This document shows positions 34,529 to 44,184 of a stretch of 46,030 nt of DNA, piece after piece. The position numbers were made by a program, and so were the translations under genes. Origin of the DNA: Bacteroidales bacterium (GTDB taxonomy: Bacteria > Bacteroidota > Bacteroidia > Bacteroidales > PXBB01); assembly GCA_028698995.1 (NCBI GenBank), contig JAQVVM010000037.1:1-46030 (forward strand), given 5' to 3'. Within the stretch, counting starts at the first letter, position 1; every line of letters starts with the position of its first letter. The notes below the pieces were generated by a model. That model was not told where the DNA came from. It did no database searches and saw only the letters and a list, made by a program, of their open reading frames with translations.

Positions 34529-34889
34529 AATATTTCCATCATCATCAACTCTACAACGAACAGGGTAAGATTAATTTTTTAAAACTAATTAATATATTAA
34601 TATGTAAGATAATAATTTGATGTTTTCATGGAGCATTTTTAGGATTGAAAGAAGGGAAAAAGTTTAAAGTTAAAAGTTAAGTGAAATTCAGATAATTATG
34701 TAGGAAACTGTGCTTGAATTGATTTAGCAGTTGCCCTCATGTGAAGCCTGCACTGATACCTATGAAAATAAACTAAAATCATAAGTAAAGTACAATTCTT
34801 CTTACTACCATTACCTTAGAATAACTTCGCAACTATGGTTATATCACATTTCTCGAACATTATCTGAAAATGGCGATACATCTTAATAG
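34529..34889. other. Intergenic DNA without a gene
   Basis: No credible coding frame. An AAAGTTTAAAGTTAAAAGTTAAG microsatellite-like stretch (about 34659-34681) is the only visible structure. The structured block at 34894-35039 follows. Confidence 0.4.
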
Positions 34890-34893
34890 CCTG

Positions 34894-35039
34894 TCCCGTA
34901 CCGATAGGTCGGGAAACCGCTGTACCAGCCTACCGGTTGGCAGGTACGTGACTCCGGAAGCCTGTCCAGGCATTTTTAAATGTCGGGATACAGTGGTGTG
35001 AGGGATGCACTCTGCTATCGGAAGGTAGCAGAGCCATCC
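34894..35039. other. Three consecutive strong hairpins (candidate structured RNA or element end)
   Basis: Hairpin 1: TCCCGTACC (34894-34902) with GGTCGGGA (34907-34914). Hairpin 2: GTACCAGCC-TACCGGTT-GGCAGGTAC (34922-34947). Hairpin 3: CTCTGCTA-TCGGAAGG-TAGCAGAG (35010-35033), extended by GGATG/CATCC (35003-35007 / 35035-35039). The GC content is clearly higher than in the surroundings. It ends just downstream (35059) of the minus-strand 786-aa gene's stop codon. It could be a terminator region, a ncRNA or a remnant of a mobile element; none is proven. Confidence 0.5.
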
Positions 35040-35058
35040 ACTCGATTATGGGCAGAAT

Positions 35059-37419
35059 TTAGTCATTTTCCTTTTCTAATTCTTTACTTTTCAACTTTGC
35101 TTTTTTTCTTGGATAATTTCTCCAATAAAATAGGTATTCAGAATTTTCCTCATATCCTATTCTTAATGGTTCAGTTGTACCTAGAAAAGTTATTGTTGGT
35201 ACAATCACTAACGGTGAATCTGAACTTGGTATCGGATAACCTTTATAATTAATAAGTTCAGGAATGGTAATTTTCTTTCCATTATAATCCTCAAAAGTTT
35301 TTAAAACCCTATTATGTTTATCTTTTGAGAGCGAATTAAATAGAAAAACATTGGGAAAAAGACCTGATTCGTAGATTTCATTTATAGAGTTCCTCATGCA
35401 GTCACAAGCAATTATTAATTCCTGTTTTAATGGAAACTCTTCTCTATCATGTTCTAATGCATTTCTAACTGATAAAACTTTACTCCTGTTAAATTCTTGA
35501 GGTATTTGAATTCCTATTTGCTTAATTTTTTGATAACTACTTTGCTTTATATCAAACACAAGTTTTTTATGCAGCAATGGGAAATCAATAAGCTCCGTTT
35601 TACCAATAAATCTTGGCAATTCAGATACATCTCTTAAATTCTCATTTCTCAATTCATTTAAATATTTGTCACAAGTACCGAATAATGCTGTAAAGCCTTC
35701 AATTAATGGGAACAAAGTATTTCTGCCATTTGCATCAAACGTTAATACAGTTTCATCATTTAATTTATAACCATTTAAAATCTGGGTCATAAATAAAGTT
35801 GCCTCTGAATAATTATAACGAAAACGGGTTTCTTTAAGATGGTCAGACAATAGTAACCATGTTGTGAAAGAAAGAGTATGCTTTAAAACTTCTTCTAGTG
35901 AAACGAATAAATTTACTGCTGCACTTCTTATTTTTTCTTTATCCGCTTCTCCATACACTGATGTTGCTTCAATTATTTTTCTAAACTTAGTTAAGCGAAT
36001 TTCAAAAGTTGGTAGTATTGAAGGGTAAATATTTATGTCAAAACCAAGCTTCCACAAAATCTTATCAATCAATTGTTCTTCTTCCTCAATGGATTTTGGC
36101 ATTTTAAAATATCCAAAAAGGTATTCAAACGTTTTAGTAACTTGGTAAGCACTATTTAGTACCACTTCTTTTAAGATTTTTCTAGGTTCTTCAGAATTGA
36201 TATAAGTCTCAACTTTTTCTCTCAAGCTTTCATTGTCATAAAATCTTAAATGCCATTCTAGTTGTTGCTTAAGACTTGGTTCATCGTAAAGCTTAAGAAT
36301 TAGATTCCTTAAATGTAGAAAGGATAAATGTGTAGTTCTTGAAACTGCCCTAAAACCGAGTCTATTGCATTCATGATAGATACTAAAAAAACCACCTGAT
36401 TTTTGAAGCGTAGATTTTCTAATTTCAGTTGATGGAATATATATTTTGCGTTCAGCAATCAATTTTTCAGTTAATTCAAGTATTTCAATTGAATTGAATA
36501 ATAAAATGAGTTGAAAACATTCAGCTTTAGTTAATCCGTTGATTATTTGATCTGAAGAACCTTGAAACTTTTTTCCTTTAGGGATTATTTCTCGTGCACC
36601 TTTCAGATTGTCGATAATTTCCTTTAGTATGAATCGTAATTCATTTCCGCCAAAGGAATATACTAGAGTTATTGGTATATCGTCATTTCTTTTGTCATTG
36701 TAGTAAGAATTTTCAACATCACACATTCTTTTGTAAAAAATGTCCCATTCTGATTCTTCAACTTTTTGTGTCAATTCCGAAATTTCAAACAATAGTTCGG
36801 AAATAATAGTTCTCGCTGATTTTAGCTTAACTGAATGCAAAGCTTCGCAAGATGGGTCCGAACAATGCCAAAGTTTTACAAAAGTTGTTGCCGGAATTAT
36901 TCTCTTGTTTTCACTATGAAGAATACCTAATGGACCAATTATTTGATTTCCCATTTGAAATACACCTTTTGGAGTATCTTCTAAAAGTTTTAAAACTTTC
37001 TCAATTTCAAGTACATCTTCTTGTTCTTCAAATTGCTCAAAAAATTTGTCATATAACGTTCTTCCATAAATCCATGGAAATAAAATATTTCCTTTGATTA
37101 TTTCTTCACTAACAGATTTTGATAATAATTCGTAATTGCTTTCGGTTACATTAACCAATAATTCATAATTATAAAACTCTAAAAAAACTGCGAGTTTGAT
37201 AATTTTAGGATCAACGTTTGAATATTTGCCTTCAAATAATTGTCCAAATAATTTATCACCAGCTTCTGTTAAGACTATTGATTCACTACTAATCGCTGTA
37301 AAGTCATAATCCTTTGATATTATGCAATTGTTCAAGAAATATTTTATTCCATAAAAAAGAGTAAAATTCTTTTTGAATTCTGGTGTTGAAAATTTCTCTA
37401 TTAATTCTTCTACTTTCAT
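35059..37419 (-). CDS. Large protein of unknown function with a HEPN-like RNALEH motif
   Basis: 786 aa, mostly helical, no signal peptide or membrane segment, so cytoplasmic. I do not recognise a family. Near the C-terminus, in a helical region, SVRNALEHDREEF has R652 and H657 in an R-x4-H spacing, as in HEPN ribonuclease domains. One possible zinc pair lies in CSDPSCE (~residue 190). Codon use is AT-rich. It is a solitary gene bounded by non-coding repeats on one side and three hairpins on the other, a setting typical of mobile or defence genes. A role in defence is inference. An 8-bp palindrome upstream (37492-37511) may be an operator. Confidence 0.6.
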   Translation of the reverse strand: MKVEELIEKFSTPEFKKNFTLFYGIKYFLNNCIISKDYDFTAISSESIVLTEAGDKLFGQLFEGKYSNVDPKIIKLAVFLEFYNYELLVNVTESNYELLSKSVSEEIIKGNILFPWIYGRTLYDKFFEQFEEQEDVLEIEKVLKLLEDTPKGVFQMGNQIIGPLGILHSENKRIIPATTFVKLWHCSDPSCEALHSVKLKSARTIISELLFEISELTQKVEESEWDIFYKRMCDVENSYYNDKRNDDIPITLVYSFGGNELRFILKEIIDNLKGAREIIPKGKKFQGSSDQIINGLTKAECFQLILLFNSIEILELTEKLIAERKIYIPSTEIRKSTLQKSGGFFSIYHECNRLGFRAVSRTTHLSFLHLRNLILKLYDEPSLKQQLEWHLRFYDNESLREKVETYINSEEPRKILKEVVLNSAYQVTKTFEYLFGYFKMPKSIEEEEQLIDKILWKLGFDINIYPSILPTFEIRLTKFRKIIEATSVYGEADKEKIRSAAVNLFVSLEEVLKHTLSFTTWLLLSDHLKETRFRYNYSEATLFMTQILNGYKLNDETVLTFDANGRNTLFPLIEGFTALFGTCDKYLNELRNENLRDVSELPRFIGKTELIDFPLLHKKLVFDIKQSSYQKIKQIGIQIPQEFNRSKVLSVRNALEHDREEFPLKQELIIACDCMRNSINEIYESGLFPNVFLFNSLSKDKHNRVLKTFEDYNGKKITIPELINYKGYPIPSSDSPLVIVPTITFLGTTEPLRIGYEENSEYLFYWRNYPRKKAKLKSKELEKEND

Positions 37420-37491
37420 AATATCAGATTATTTCGGTTTTTAATTTTGCCCATAACTAATCGCTAGGATTACCCCTAAACGTTTATGAAT

Positions 37492-37511
37492 ATTTGTAAA
37501 TACTTACAAAT
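37492..37511. promoter_or_regulatory. Palindromic operator-like site upstream of the 786-aa gene
   Basis: ATTTGTAA-ATAC-TTACAAAT is a perfect 8-bp inverted repeat about 73 nt upstream of ATG 37419, in a position and form typical of repressor binding sites. I see no clear -7 box for this gene. Confidence 0.45.
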
Positions 37512-38109
37512 GCCTAAGTTAATTTTTACACACAAATATATTATATTTTTAGATATAAATTTATTTTAAAAGGATTTTTTAATAAAGTTTTGGCTTATAA
37601 TTTCCAAGGTAAATCTTGAAGCACTTTGGAGAGGATATTCAGCAAAGGAAACATTACACCATTATGAATAATAAATTAGTACCATTTATCTTATTTATAA
37701 CACCCTCATGGAATTTGCATGCTTTCCGGCAAATTTACACGCCAAAACCAATCATCATTTTTCTCTTTCCAACCGGTTGTGCTTTACTTTACCCGTGACA
37801 CCAGATATGAATGGATGTCAAAAGTGAAAACCTTGTCATTCTGAGTGATACGAAGAATCTCAATTTCAATGTTTTGAGATTTTTCACTATGTTCAAAATG
37901 ACAAAAAACAATGGTTTTGTCATGGAATTTGCATGGCTTCGCTGCAAATTCACTCGCCATAACCAATCATCATTTTTCTTTTTCCAACCGGTTGTGCTTT
38001 ACTTTACCCGTGACACCAGATATGAATGGATGTCAAAAGTGAAAACCTTGTCATTCTAAGAGGTGGGACTTTTTTTAGAAAAAACATCAATAAAACAATA
38101 ATGACAAAA

Positions 38110-38157
38110 TTCCCCAGCGGGGAATAATATAAATAGCCACGGGTTTCAACCCGTGGC
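38110..38157. repeat. Paired hairpins of the beta module, copy 1
   Basis: TTCCCC-AGC-GGGGAA at 38110-38124, then a perfect 10-bp stem with TC loop at 38136-38157 (GCCACGGGTT arm). Copies 2 and 3 lie at 39524-39572 and 40395-40443, where the first hairpin is GTTCCCC-AGC-GGGGAAC. Two hairpins separated by about 11 nt give a REP/BIME-like design. Confidence 0.75.
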
Positions 38158-38654
38158 GAAAAGAAAAGGAAGTTAATTGTTTTGGCACGCAAATTTGCTG
38201 TATTTTACAAATTTCGTGACAAAACATAGCAATCAGATATACAGTTATTTACAAATTCTGTCATTGGTATGAATGGATGTCAAAAGTGAAAACCTTGTCA
38301 TTCTGAGTGAAACGAAGAATCTGAATATCAATGTTTTGAGATTTTTCACTCTGTTCAAAATGACAAAAAACAATGCTTTTGAGACCTCCTCTTTTTTAAC
38401 ATATCAAAAAAAAGGTAAAATGAATCATTTAGCACTATTGATTAAGAAGAGCGAGAACGGCCTTTTAAAAATTTGCGTTGAAAATCGAGGATTTCTTTAC
38501 ACAACATACAAATACATTTCAAGGTAATTAAAGTAACCAACGAGTGAGGATGTTGAAATATATTTTAACTTATAATTCATTCCGAACGGCTTTGGTTACG
38601 CCAGTAAAGAAATCCGATGGTTTTAGCAAATTTTTAAGCAGCCTTGATTTTTGC

Positions 38655-38680
38655 GTTACTTTGGATCAAGCCAAAGTAAC
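38655..38680. repeat. Gamma-module hairpin, copy 1 (covarying arms)
   Basis: GTTACTTTGG-ATCAAG-CCAAAGTAAC. Copy 2 (39240-39265): GTTACTTTGT-GTTAAG-ACAAAGTAAC. Copy 3 (40072-40097): GTTCTTTTGC-GTCAAG-GCAAAAGGAC. Base pairs at arm positions 4, 5 and 10 change on both sides between copies while pairing is kept, so the stem itself has been selected. Confidence 0.7.
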
Positions 38681-40755
38681 AAGAAATATAAATTCTTTTT
38701 TCTAATCCATTTCTGGAAGCGACTCATGGATAGGTTTTAGACAACGGTTTTGTCATGGAATTTGCATGGCTTCGCTGCAAATTCACACGCTAAAACCAAT
38801 CATCATTTTTCTCTTTCCAACCGGTTGTGCTTTACTTTACCCGTGACACCAGATATGAATGGATGTCAAAGGTGAAAACCTTGTCATTCTGAGTGATACG
38901 AAGAATCTCAATATCAATATGTTGAAATTTTTCACTGAGTTCAATATAACCAAAAACAATGCTTTTGAAACCTCCTCTTTTTTAGGACATCAAAAAAAGG
39001 TAAAATGAATCATTTAGCACTATTGATTACGAAGAGCGAGAACGGCCTTTTAAAAATTTGCGTTAAAAATCGAGGATTTCTTTACACAACATATAAATAC
39101 ATTTCAAGGTAATTAAAGTAACCAACGAGTGAGGATGTTGAAATATATTTTAACTTATAATTCATTCCGAACGGCTTTGGTTACGCCAGTAAAGGAATCC
39201 GATGGTTTTAGCAAATTTTTAAGCAGCCTTGACTTTTGCGTTACTTTGTGTTAAGACAAAGTAACAAGAAATTATAAATCATTTTTCCCAATCTTTGTCC
39301 GGAAGTGTTTTAAGGGTAGGTTTTAGACCACGGTTTTGTCATGGAATTCGCATGGCTTCGTCCCAAATGCACACGCCAAAACCAATCATCATTTTTCTTT
39401 TTTTCCACCGGTTACGCTTTGCTTCACCCGTGACAACAGATATGAATGGATGTCAAAAGTGAAAACCTTGTCATTCTGAGAGTTGGGACTTTTTAAAAAA
39501 CTCAATAAAGCAGCGATGACAGGGTTCCCCAGCGGGGAACAATATAAATAGCCACGGGTTTCAACCCGTGGCGAAAAGAATAGGAAGTTAATTGTTTTGG
39601 CACGCAAATTTGCTCGTTTTGCAAATTTCGTGACAAAACATAATTATATGATTAACAGTTATTTGCAAAATTTTGTCATTGGTAGTGAATGGATGTCAAA
39701 AGTGAAAACCTTGTCATTCTGAGTGATACGAAGAATCTCAATATCAATATGTTGAAATTTTTCACTGAGTTCAATATAACCAAAAACAATGCTTTTGAGA
39801 CCTCCTCTTTTTTAGCACATCAAAAAAAAAGGTAAAATGAATCATTTAGCACTATTGATTACGAAGTGCGAGAACGGCCTTTTAAAAATTTGCGTTGAAA
39901 ATCGAGGATTTCTTTACACAACATATAAATACATTTCAAGGTAATTAAAGTAACCAACGAGTGAGGATGTTGAAATATATTTTAACTTATAATTCATTCC
40001 GAACGGCTTTGGTTACGCCGGTAAAGAAATCCGATGGTTTTAGCAAATTTTTAAGCAGCCTTGACTTTTTGGTTCTTTTGCGTCAAGGCAAAAGGACAAG
40101 AAAAAAAAAAAAAAAATAACAGTTCTCACTTCTTGCCGGCAATCTCCGATGCATTTTTGAAACACTAACTTATGCTCCGGTTTTGTCATGGAATTTGCAT
40201 GGCTTACTTCGGCTATGCTCAGCACAAGTCGCCCCAAATTCACACGCTAAAACCAATCATCATTTTTCTCTTTCCAACCGGATGTGCTTTGCTTCACTCG
40301 TGGCACCAGATATAAATGGTTGTCAAAAGTGAAAACCTTGTCATTCTGAAAGTTGGGACTTTTAAAAAAACTCAAATAAAGCAGCGATGACAGGGTTCCC
40401 CAGCGGGGAACAATATAAATAGCCACGGGTTTCAACCCGTGGCGAAAAGAATACGGAAGTTAATTGTTTTGGCACGCAAATTTGCTGTATTTTGCAAATT
40501 TCGTGACAAAACATAGCAATCAGATATACAGTTATTTACAAATTCTGTCATTGGTATGAATGGATGTCAAAAGTGAAAACCTTGTCATTCTGAGTGAAAC
40601 GAAGAATCTCAATATCAATATATTGAAATTTTTCACTGAGTTCAATATAACAAAAAACAATGCTTTTGAGACCTCCTCATTTTTAGCACATCAAAAAAAA
40701 GGAAATGAATCATTTAGCACTATTGATTACGAAGAGCGAGAACGGCTTTTTAAAA

Positions 40756-42741
40756 TTAGTTCAATACTGCTTTTAAACTTCCCAATTTCCGCTTATCCTT
40801 ACTGTAAATAGTAATAAAATAAGAACCGGAAGGCAAATCCAGATATGTATTATAGACAGGTGTCTGTACGTCTCTTAGTAATACACTTTGTCCTAACACA
40901 TTAATGATTTCAAAATACAATGCAACCTCCTGATTTTCAGAAAATATGTTCAGAAAATTATCATGAACATAATAACGGATCAAATCTGTTCCACCATTGA
41001 CATCAATTTGCTGAGTTTTTTCAGTGAAATGAATTTTAAACCTGTCATTAAAAATACCGTTTGAGGAAGTAAATGGATAATTAAACACAGAACCCACATT
41101 GAAGAAAACATTTTCATAACTGTCTTCAAAGATGATATCATAGTCTTCCAGCAAATCGGAATATTCAGAAAAAACCAAATTATAATTACAAGCAGATGAG
41201 GAACTGAATGCCAGATCAAAAACAAACCCTCCTTCCGAAAATGGCTTAAAATTTATGGCATATTTATTTGTATTATCAAAACTAAAAATCTGAGGGTGTT
41301 CCACATTGTCGGAAAAAAGCTTATAAGCGTCGTTCATCGCATCGAAGTCATTACTTGCATCATTGTTAATCCCTATGATGGCCTCATCAGAATATAATGA
41401 ATTAAGCAAAGAAACCCTCATATAGTGTCCAATGGGATTCTTTGAAGCGTTTTTATATTGAGATTGACAGGCATGAACCAAAGCTTCTTCTTTGAGCTTG
41501 AGCTCTCCTCCGGTTTGTCCCAGAACTACTTGCACCCAAAAAGCCTGCATGGGAGGGATAATATCTGTGCCACCATTGGTCCCCACGCCATTCCAAACAG
41601 CCACTTGTCCGTTCAATTTCCTGAAATAAATGGCATTGTTAAGATTTTGCTTATACTGTGGAGGAATCAAATCCCAAGATAAGGAAGCAGGAAATGGATT
41701 ACCTATAAGATTCCAACCAAAATTGCAACAATCATCACCGCTCCTTATTAAATTGTCAAATAAAAAATCATCCTCATTTAATTGCCCGTAGAATCTCAGA
41801 ATTTTATCATTTCCCATAAACCTTGTAACATATCCTTTCACGGGTATTAATGGTACCGCACCGCTTAAGATATTCCATTCACCGGTATTTGGATTATATT
41901 CCCACAAACCATCCGAGTCAGAAAATTTGGAAGAAAGAGTCGAATTATTCGGCATCGAAATATACCAACCTGCAATTGTAGAATCCATCAATATTTTTTC
42001 AAATAAGGTGAGTCCCTGCACTTGTAACAGCCCCTTATTAATAAATGACCCTGAATTGAGCGTATCTGATAAGATTGAAAAATGTCGTGTTACTTCTAAT
42101 GAGCCTCCATCCATTATAGTAAGAGCAGCACAGGGCTCAATTTTGAAATCATAAGCCTTAATAAGGGTATCTTGTATAATAAATTCTCCGTCCAAAATTC
42201 TGGCTGAAATTAAAGAATCCGGTAATCCATTGTTCCAGATGCCTCCACTCAGTGTGGTTTCTCTTGCAAAATAAAATCGAAACCGGTTTGAATGATTAAT
42301 GGCTTCTGTGTAGAATTTATAAACAGTGTCAACCCTGCAATCAATGATGGTATCCAAAAGCAAGTCCCTGAGATACATTCTTATATTGGTATCTATGTTG
42401 GGAAAATCAAAGAATTTAATATAATGAGTATCTGCATAAAGAGTCCTGATGCCAACTTTCAATGAATCATAAGCACCCAAAAACGGAATGGTATTTATCG
42501 AATATTTATCGCTTGCCACAAATGTTTCAGTCCAGATATCAGGGTTGGTGTTGTTACCTGTAAGGTATCCTGCATCCCATCCGCCATCGTTATAAAAAGT
42601 AGTGGTGTTATTGATTCTTATTACGATGTCATTGGTATATGAAGCTCTTCTTGCCTGAAGCCTAACCCAATGATTGGTCTGAGAAAAGACGTTTGTAACA
42701 ATAAAATATATAAATACAAAGGGGAGGATAAATTTTTTCAA
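40756..42741 (-). CDS. Probable type IX secreted surface protein
   Basis: 661 aa. Signal peptide FILPFVFIYFIVTNVFSQ followed by a large beta-rich region (LTIMDGGSLEVTRHFSIL, NLIGNPFPASLSWDL) and a C-terminal Por-type sorting domain: DLIRYYVHDNFLNIFSENQ, FEIINVLGQSVLLRDV, LDLPSGSYFITI and a basic end KRKLGSLKAVLN, typical of T9SS cargo that is anchored or released at the cell surface. The start is TTG 42741 since no in-frame ATG is near. Its stop lies at the boundary of the hairpin array (40755/40756). The exact function (adhesin, enzyme) is not apparent. Confidence 0.8.
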   Translation of the reverse strand: MKKFILPFVFIYFIVTNVFSQTNHWVRLQARRASYTNDIVIRINNTTTFYNDGGWDAGYLTGNNTNPDIWTETFVASDKYSINTIPFLGAYDSLKVGIRTLYADTHYIKFFDFPNIDTNIRMYLRDLLLDTIIDCRVDTVYKFYTEAINHSNRFRFYFARETTLSGGIWNNGLPDSLISARILDGEFIIQDTLIKAYDFKIEPCAALTIMDGGSLEVTRHFSILSDTLNSGSFINKGLLQVQGLTLFEKILMDSTIAGWYISMPNNSTLSSKFSDSDGLWEYNPNTGEWNILSGAVPLIPVKGYVTRFMGNDKILRFYGQLNEDDFLFDNLIRSGDDCCNFGWNLIGNPFPASLSWDLIPPQYKQNLNNAIYFRKLNGQVAVWNGVGTNGGTDIIPPMQAFWVQVVLGQTGGELKLKEEALVHACQSQYKNASKNPIGHYMRVSLLNSLYSDEAIIGINNDASNDFDAMNDAYKLFSDNVEHPQIFSFDNTNKYAINFKPFSEGGFVFDLAFSSSSACNYNLVFSEYSDLLEDYDIIFEDSYENVFFNVGSVFNYPFTSSNGIFNDRFKIHFTEKTQQIDVNGGTDLIRYYVHDNFLNIFSENQEVALYFEIINVLGQSVLLRDVQTPVYNTYLDLPSGSYFITIYSKDKRKLGSLKAVLN

Positions 42742-42829
42742 GAGGGTTGTTTTAAATTATTGAATATTATAATACAAAATTAGTGAAAAAACAATACACT
42801 TTTCTACTCTGAATTTGAAACATTTATTT

Positions 42830-42837
42830 TATTTTTG
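42830..42837 (+). promoter_or_regulatory. -7 box of the YebC gene
   Basis: TATTTTTG, 27 nt upstream of ATG 42865; the upstream frame extension (to 42835) would overlap it, supporting the ATG. Confidence 0.5.
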
Positions 42838-42864
42838 CAAACTAATATTATAAAATCTTTTTTT

Positions 42865-43575
42865 ATGGGACGAGCATTTGAATACCGCAGAGCAGCAAAG
42901 GAAAAACGTTGGGATAAGATGTCGAAAGTATTTCCGAAATTAGGTAAACTTATTACCATTGCAGCTAGAGAAGGTGGACCAGAACCTGAAACCAATGCAA
43001 AATTACGCCATGCCATACACATGGCAAAGTTGCAAAACATGCCCAAAGACAATATTGACAATGCCATAAAGAGAGCAACAGGAAAAGATGCTGACACTTT
43101 AGTTGAACTGGTTTTTGAAGCTAAAGGTCCTCATGGTGTTTTACTCTTTATTGAATGTACAACCGACAATAACCAAAGAACAGTTGCCAACATACGCTCT
43201 TATCTTAATAAGTGGGGTTGTGGATTTGCACCGAGCGGTTCTTTAGAATTTATGTTTTCAAGAAAAGCCATTTTCGAATTAGCTGCCAACGACAAACTCA
43301 ACCTTGATGAACTTGAACTTGAGCTCATTGATGCCGGTCTTCAGGAAATTGAAAAAACCGAAACATCCATTTTCCTTTACTCAGATTACACTGACTTTGG
43401 CAGCATGTCCAAAGCTCTTGATGAAAAAGGTATTGACTATATAAAATCATCCTTGCAACGCATCCCAAATAGCCCTGTGGCATTCTCAGACGAACAATTA
43501 GCCGATATTGAAAAACTACTTGACAAAATTGAGGATGACGATGATGTGCAATCTGTTTACACAAATATTGAATAA
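42865..43575 (+). CDS. YebC/PmpR-family protein
   Basis: 236 aa from ATG 42865 (MGRAFEYRRAAKEKRWDKM). The family's MGRAFE-type N-terminus, KLITIAAREGGPEPETNAKLRHAI and KNMPKDNIDNAIKRA segments are clear, as is YEGYGP-like FEAKGPHGVLLFIECTTDNNQRT. YebC-family proteins are transcription regulators or translation factors that ease stalling at proline-rich sequences. Its stop is directly adjacent to the convergent sigma-factor stop (no gap). Confidence 0.93.
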   Translation: MGRAFEYRRAAKEKRWDKMSKVFPKLGKLITIAAREGGPEPETNAKLRHAIHMAKLQNMPKDNIDNAIKRATGKDADTLVELVFEAKGPHGVLLFIECTTDNNQRTVANIRSYLNKWGCGFAPSGSLEFMFSRKAIFELAANDKLNLDELELELIDAGLQEIEKTETSIFLYSDYTDFGSMSKALDEKGIDYIKSSLQRIPNSPVAFSDEQLADIEKLLDKIEDDDDVQSVYTNIE

Positions 43576-44184
43576 TCAGATTTTTTCTTGTGAATTTTTT
43601 AAAATATTATATAAAAACTCACGGGCTCTGAATAGTTGTGCTTTCACAGTGCCCAAGGGTAAATCAAGTTCCTGAGCAATTTCTTCATACGAAAATTCTT
43701 TGAAATACCTGAGTTCTACAAGCCTTTTATATCTTGGTTTCAACTTCTCAACAACTTCCCGCATCAGATATATCTTCTGCTTAACAATGAATTTTTCTTC
43801 AGGGTCAAGGGTATAAGATGGTATGTTCATTGAAATATCACTCCCCGAATCAGTCTCAATAGTTTTGTCTATTGAAAAAGTATATTTTTTCTTCTTTCTT
43901 ATAAAGTCAATGCAATTGTTTGTTGCTATCTTAAAAAGCCATGTACTGAAAGCATAATCGGGTGTATATTGCCTGAGGTTTTTAAAAGCTTTGCCAAAAG
44001 CTTCAATTGTGAGATCATCTGCATCATCGGTATTGTTTGTCATCTTAAGCATCATGAAATACAAAGAATCCTTGTAATTGTTCATCAGCTCTGCATAAGC
44101 TTTCTGGTCACAATTATCCAAAGCCAGACAAACCAACTTATAGTCTCTTTGTGCTTTCTCAGTTAAATTGTTGCTTAGTTCCAT
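43576..44184 (-). CDS. ECF-type RNA polymerase sigma factor
   Basis: 202 aa. Region 2 (ADDLTIEAFGKAFKNLRQYTPDYAFSTWLFKIATNNCIDFIRKKK) and region 4 with a helix-turn-helix (LVELRYFKEFSYEEIAQELDLPLGTVKAQLFRARE) match sigma-70 family ECF factors. No anti-sigma gene is beside it. Its start overlaps the stop of the glycosyltransferase gene by 10 bp, so the two are translationally coupled and share the promoter at 45344-45351. Confidence 0.9.
   Translation of the reverse strand: MELSNNLTEKAQRDYKLVCLALDNCDQKAYAELMNNYKDSLYFMMLKMTNNTDDADDLTIEAFGKAFKNLRQYTPDYAFSTWLFKIATNNCIDFIRKKKKYTFSIDKTIETDSGSDISMNIPSYTLDPEEKFIVKQKIYLMREVVEKLKPRYKRLVELRYFKEFSYEEIAQELDLPLGTVKAQLFRAREFLYNILKNSQEKI

Larger units (their letters stand above)
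37700..40755. repeat. Composite array of long hairpin-forming repeats (alpha, beta and gamma modules)
   Basis: About 3 kb with no gene, built of three repeating modules. Alpha (starts near 37700, 37914, 38743, 39330, 40178): a hairpin with GAATTTGCA/TGCAAATTC arms, then a TTTACCCGTGACACCAGATA segment and a GTCATTCTGAGTGATACGAAG motif. Beta (~38080, 39495, 40365): TTCCCCAGCGGGGAA plus a CCACGGGTT/AACCCGTGG hairpin and a GTTTTGGCACG..CGTGACAAAAC long hairpin. Gamma (~38370, 38958, 39788, truncated at 40660): a GAATCATTTAGCACTATTG stretch and a GTTACTTTG/CAAAGTAAC hairpin. The order alpha-beta-gamma is repeated with gaps. The end touches the stop codon of the next gene. Confidence 0.8.

Noticed and set aside
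34894..35039. Group II intron
   Set aside because: No reverse transcriptase and no recognisable domain V; kept only as a structured block.
37700..40755. CRISPR array
   Set aside because: Repeats are over 100 bp with nested hairpins, and the intervening sequences are themselves repeats; no short regular repeat-spacer pattern and no cas gene.
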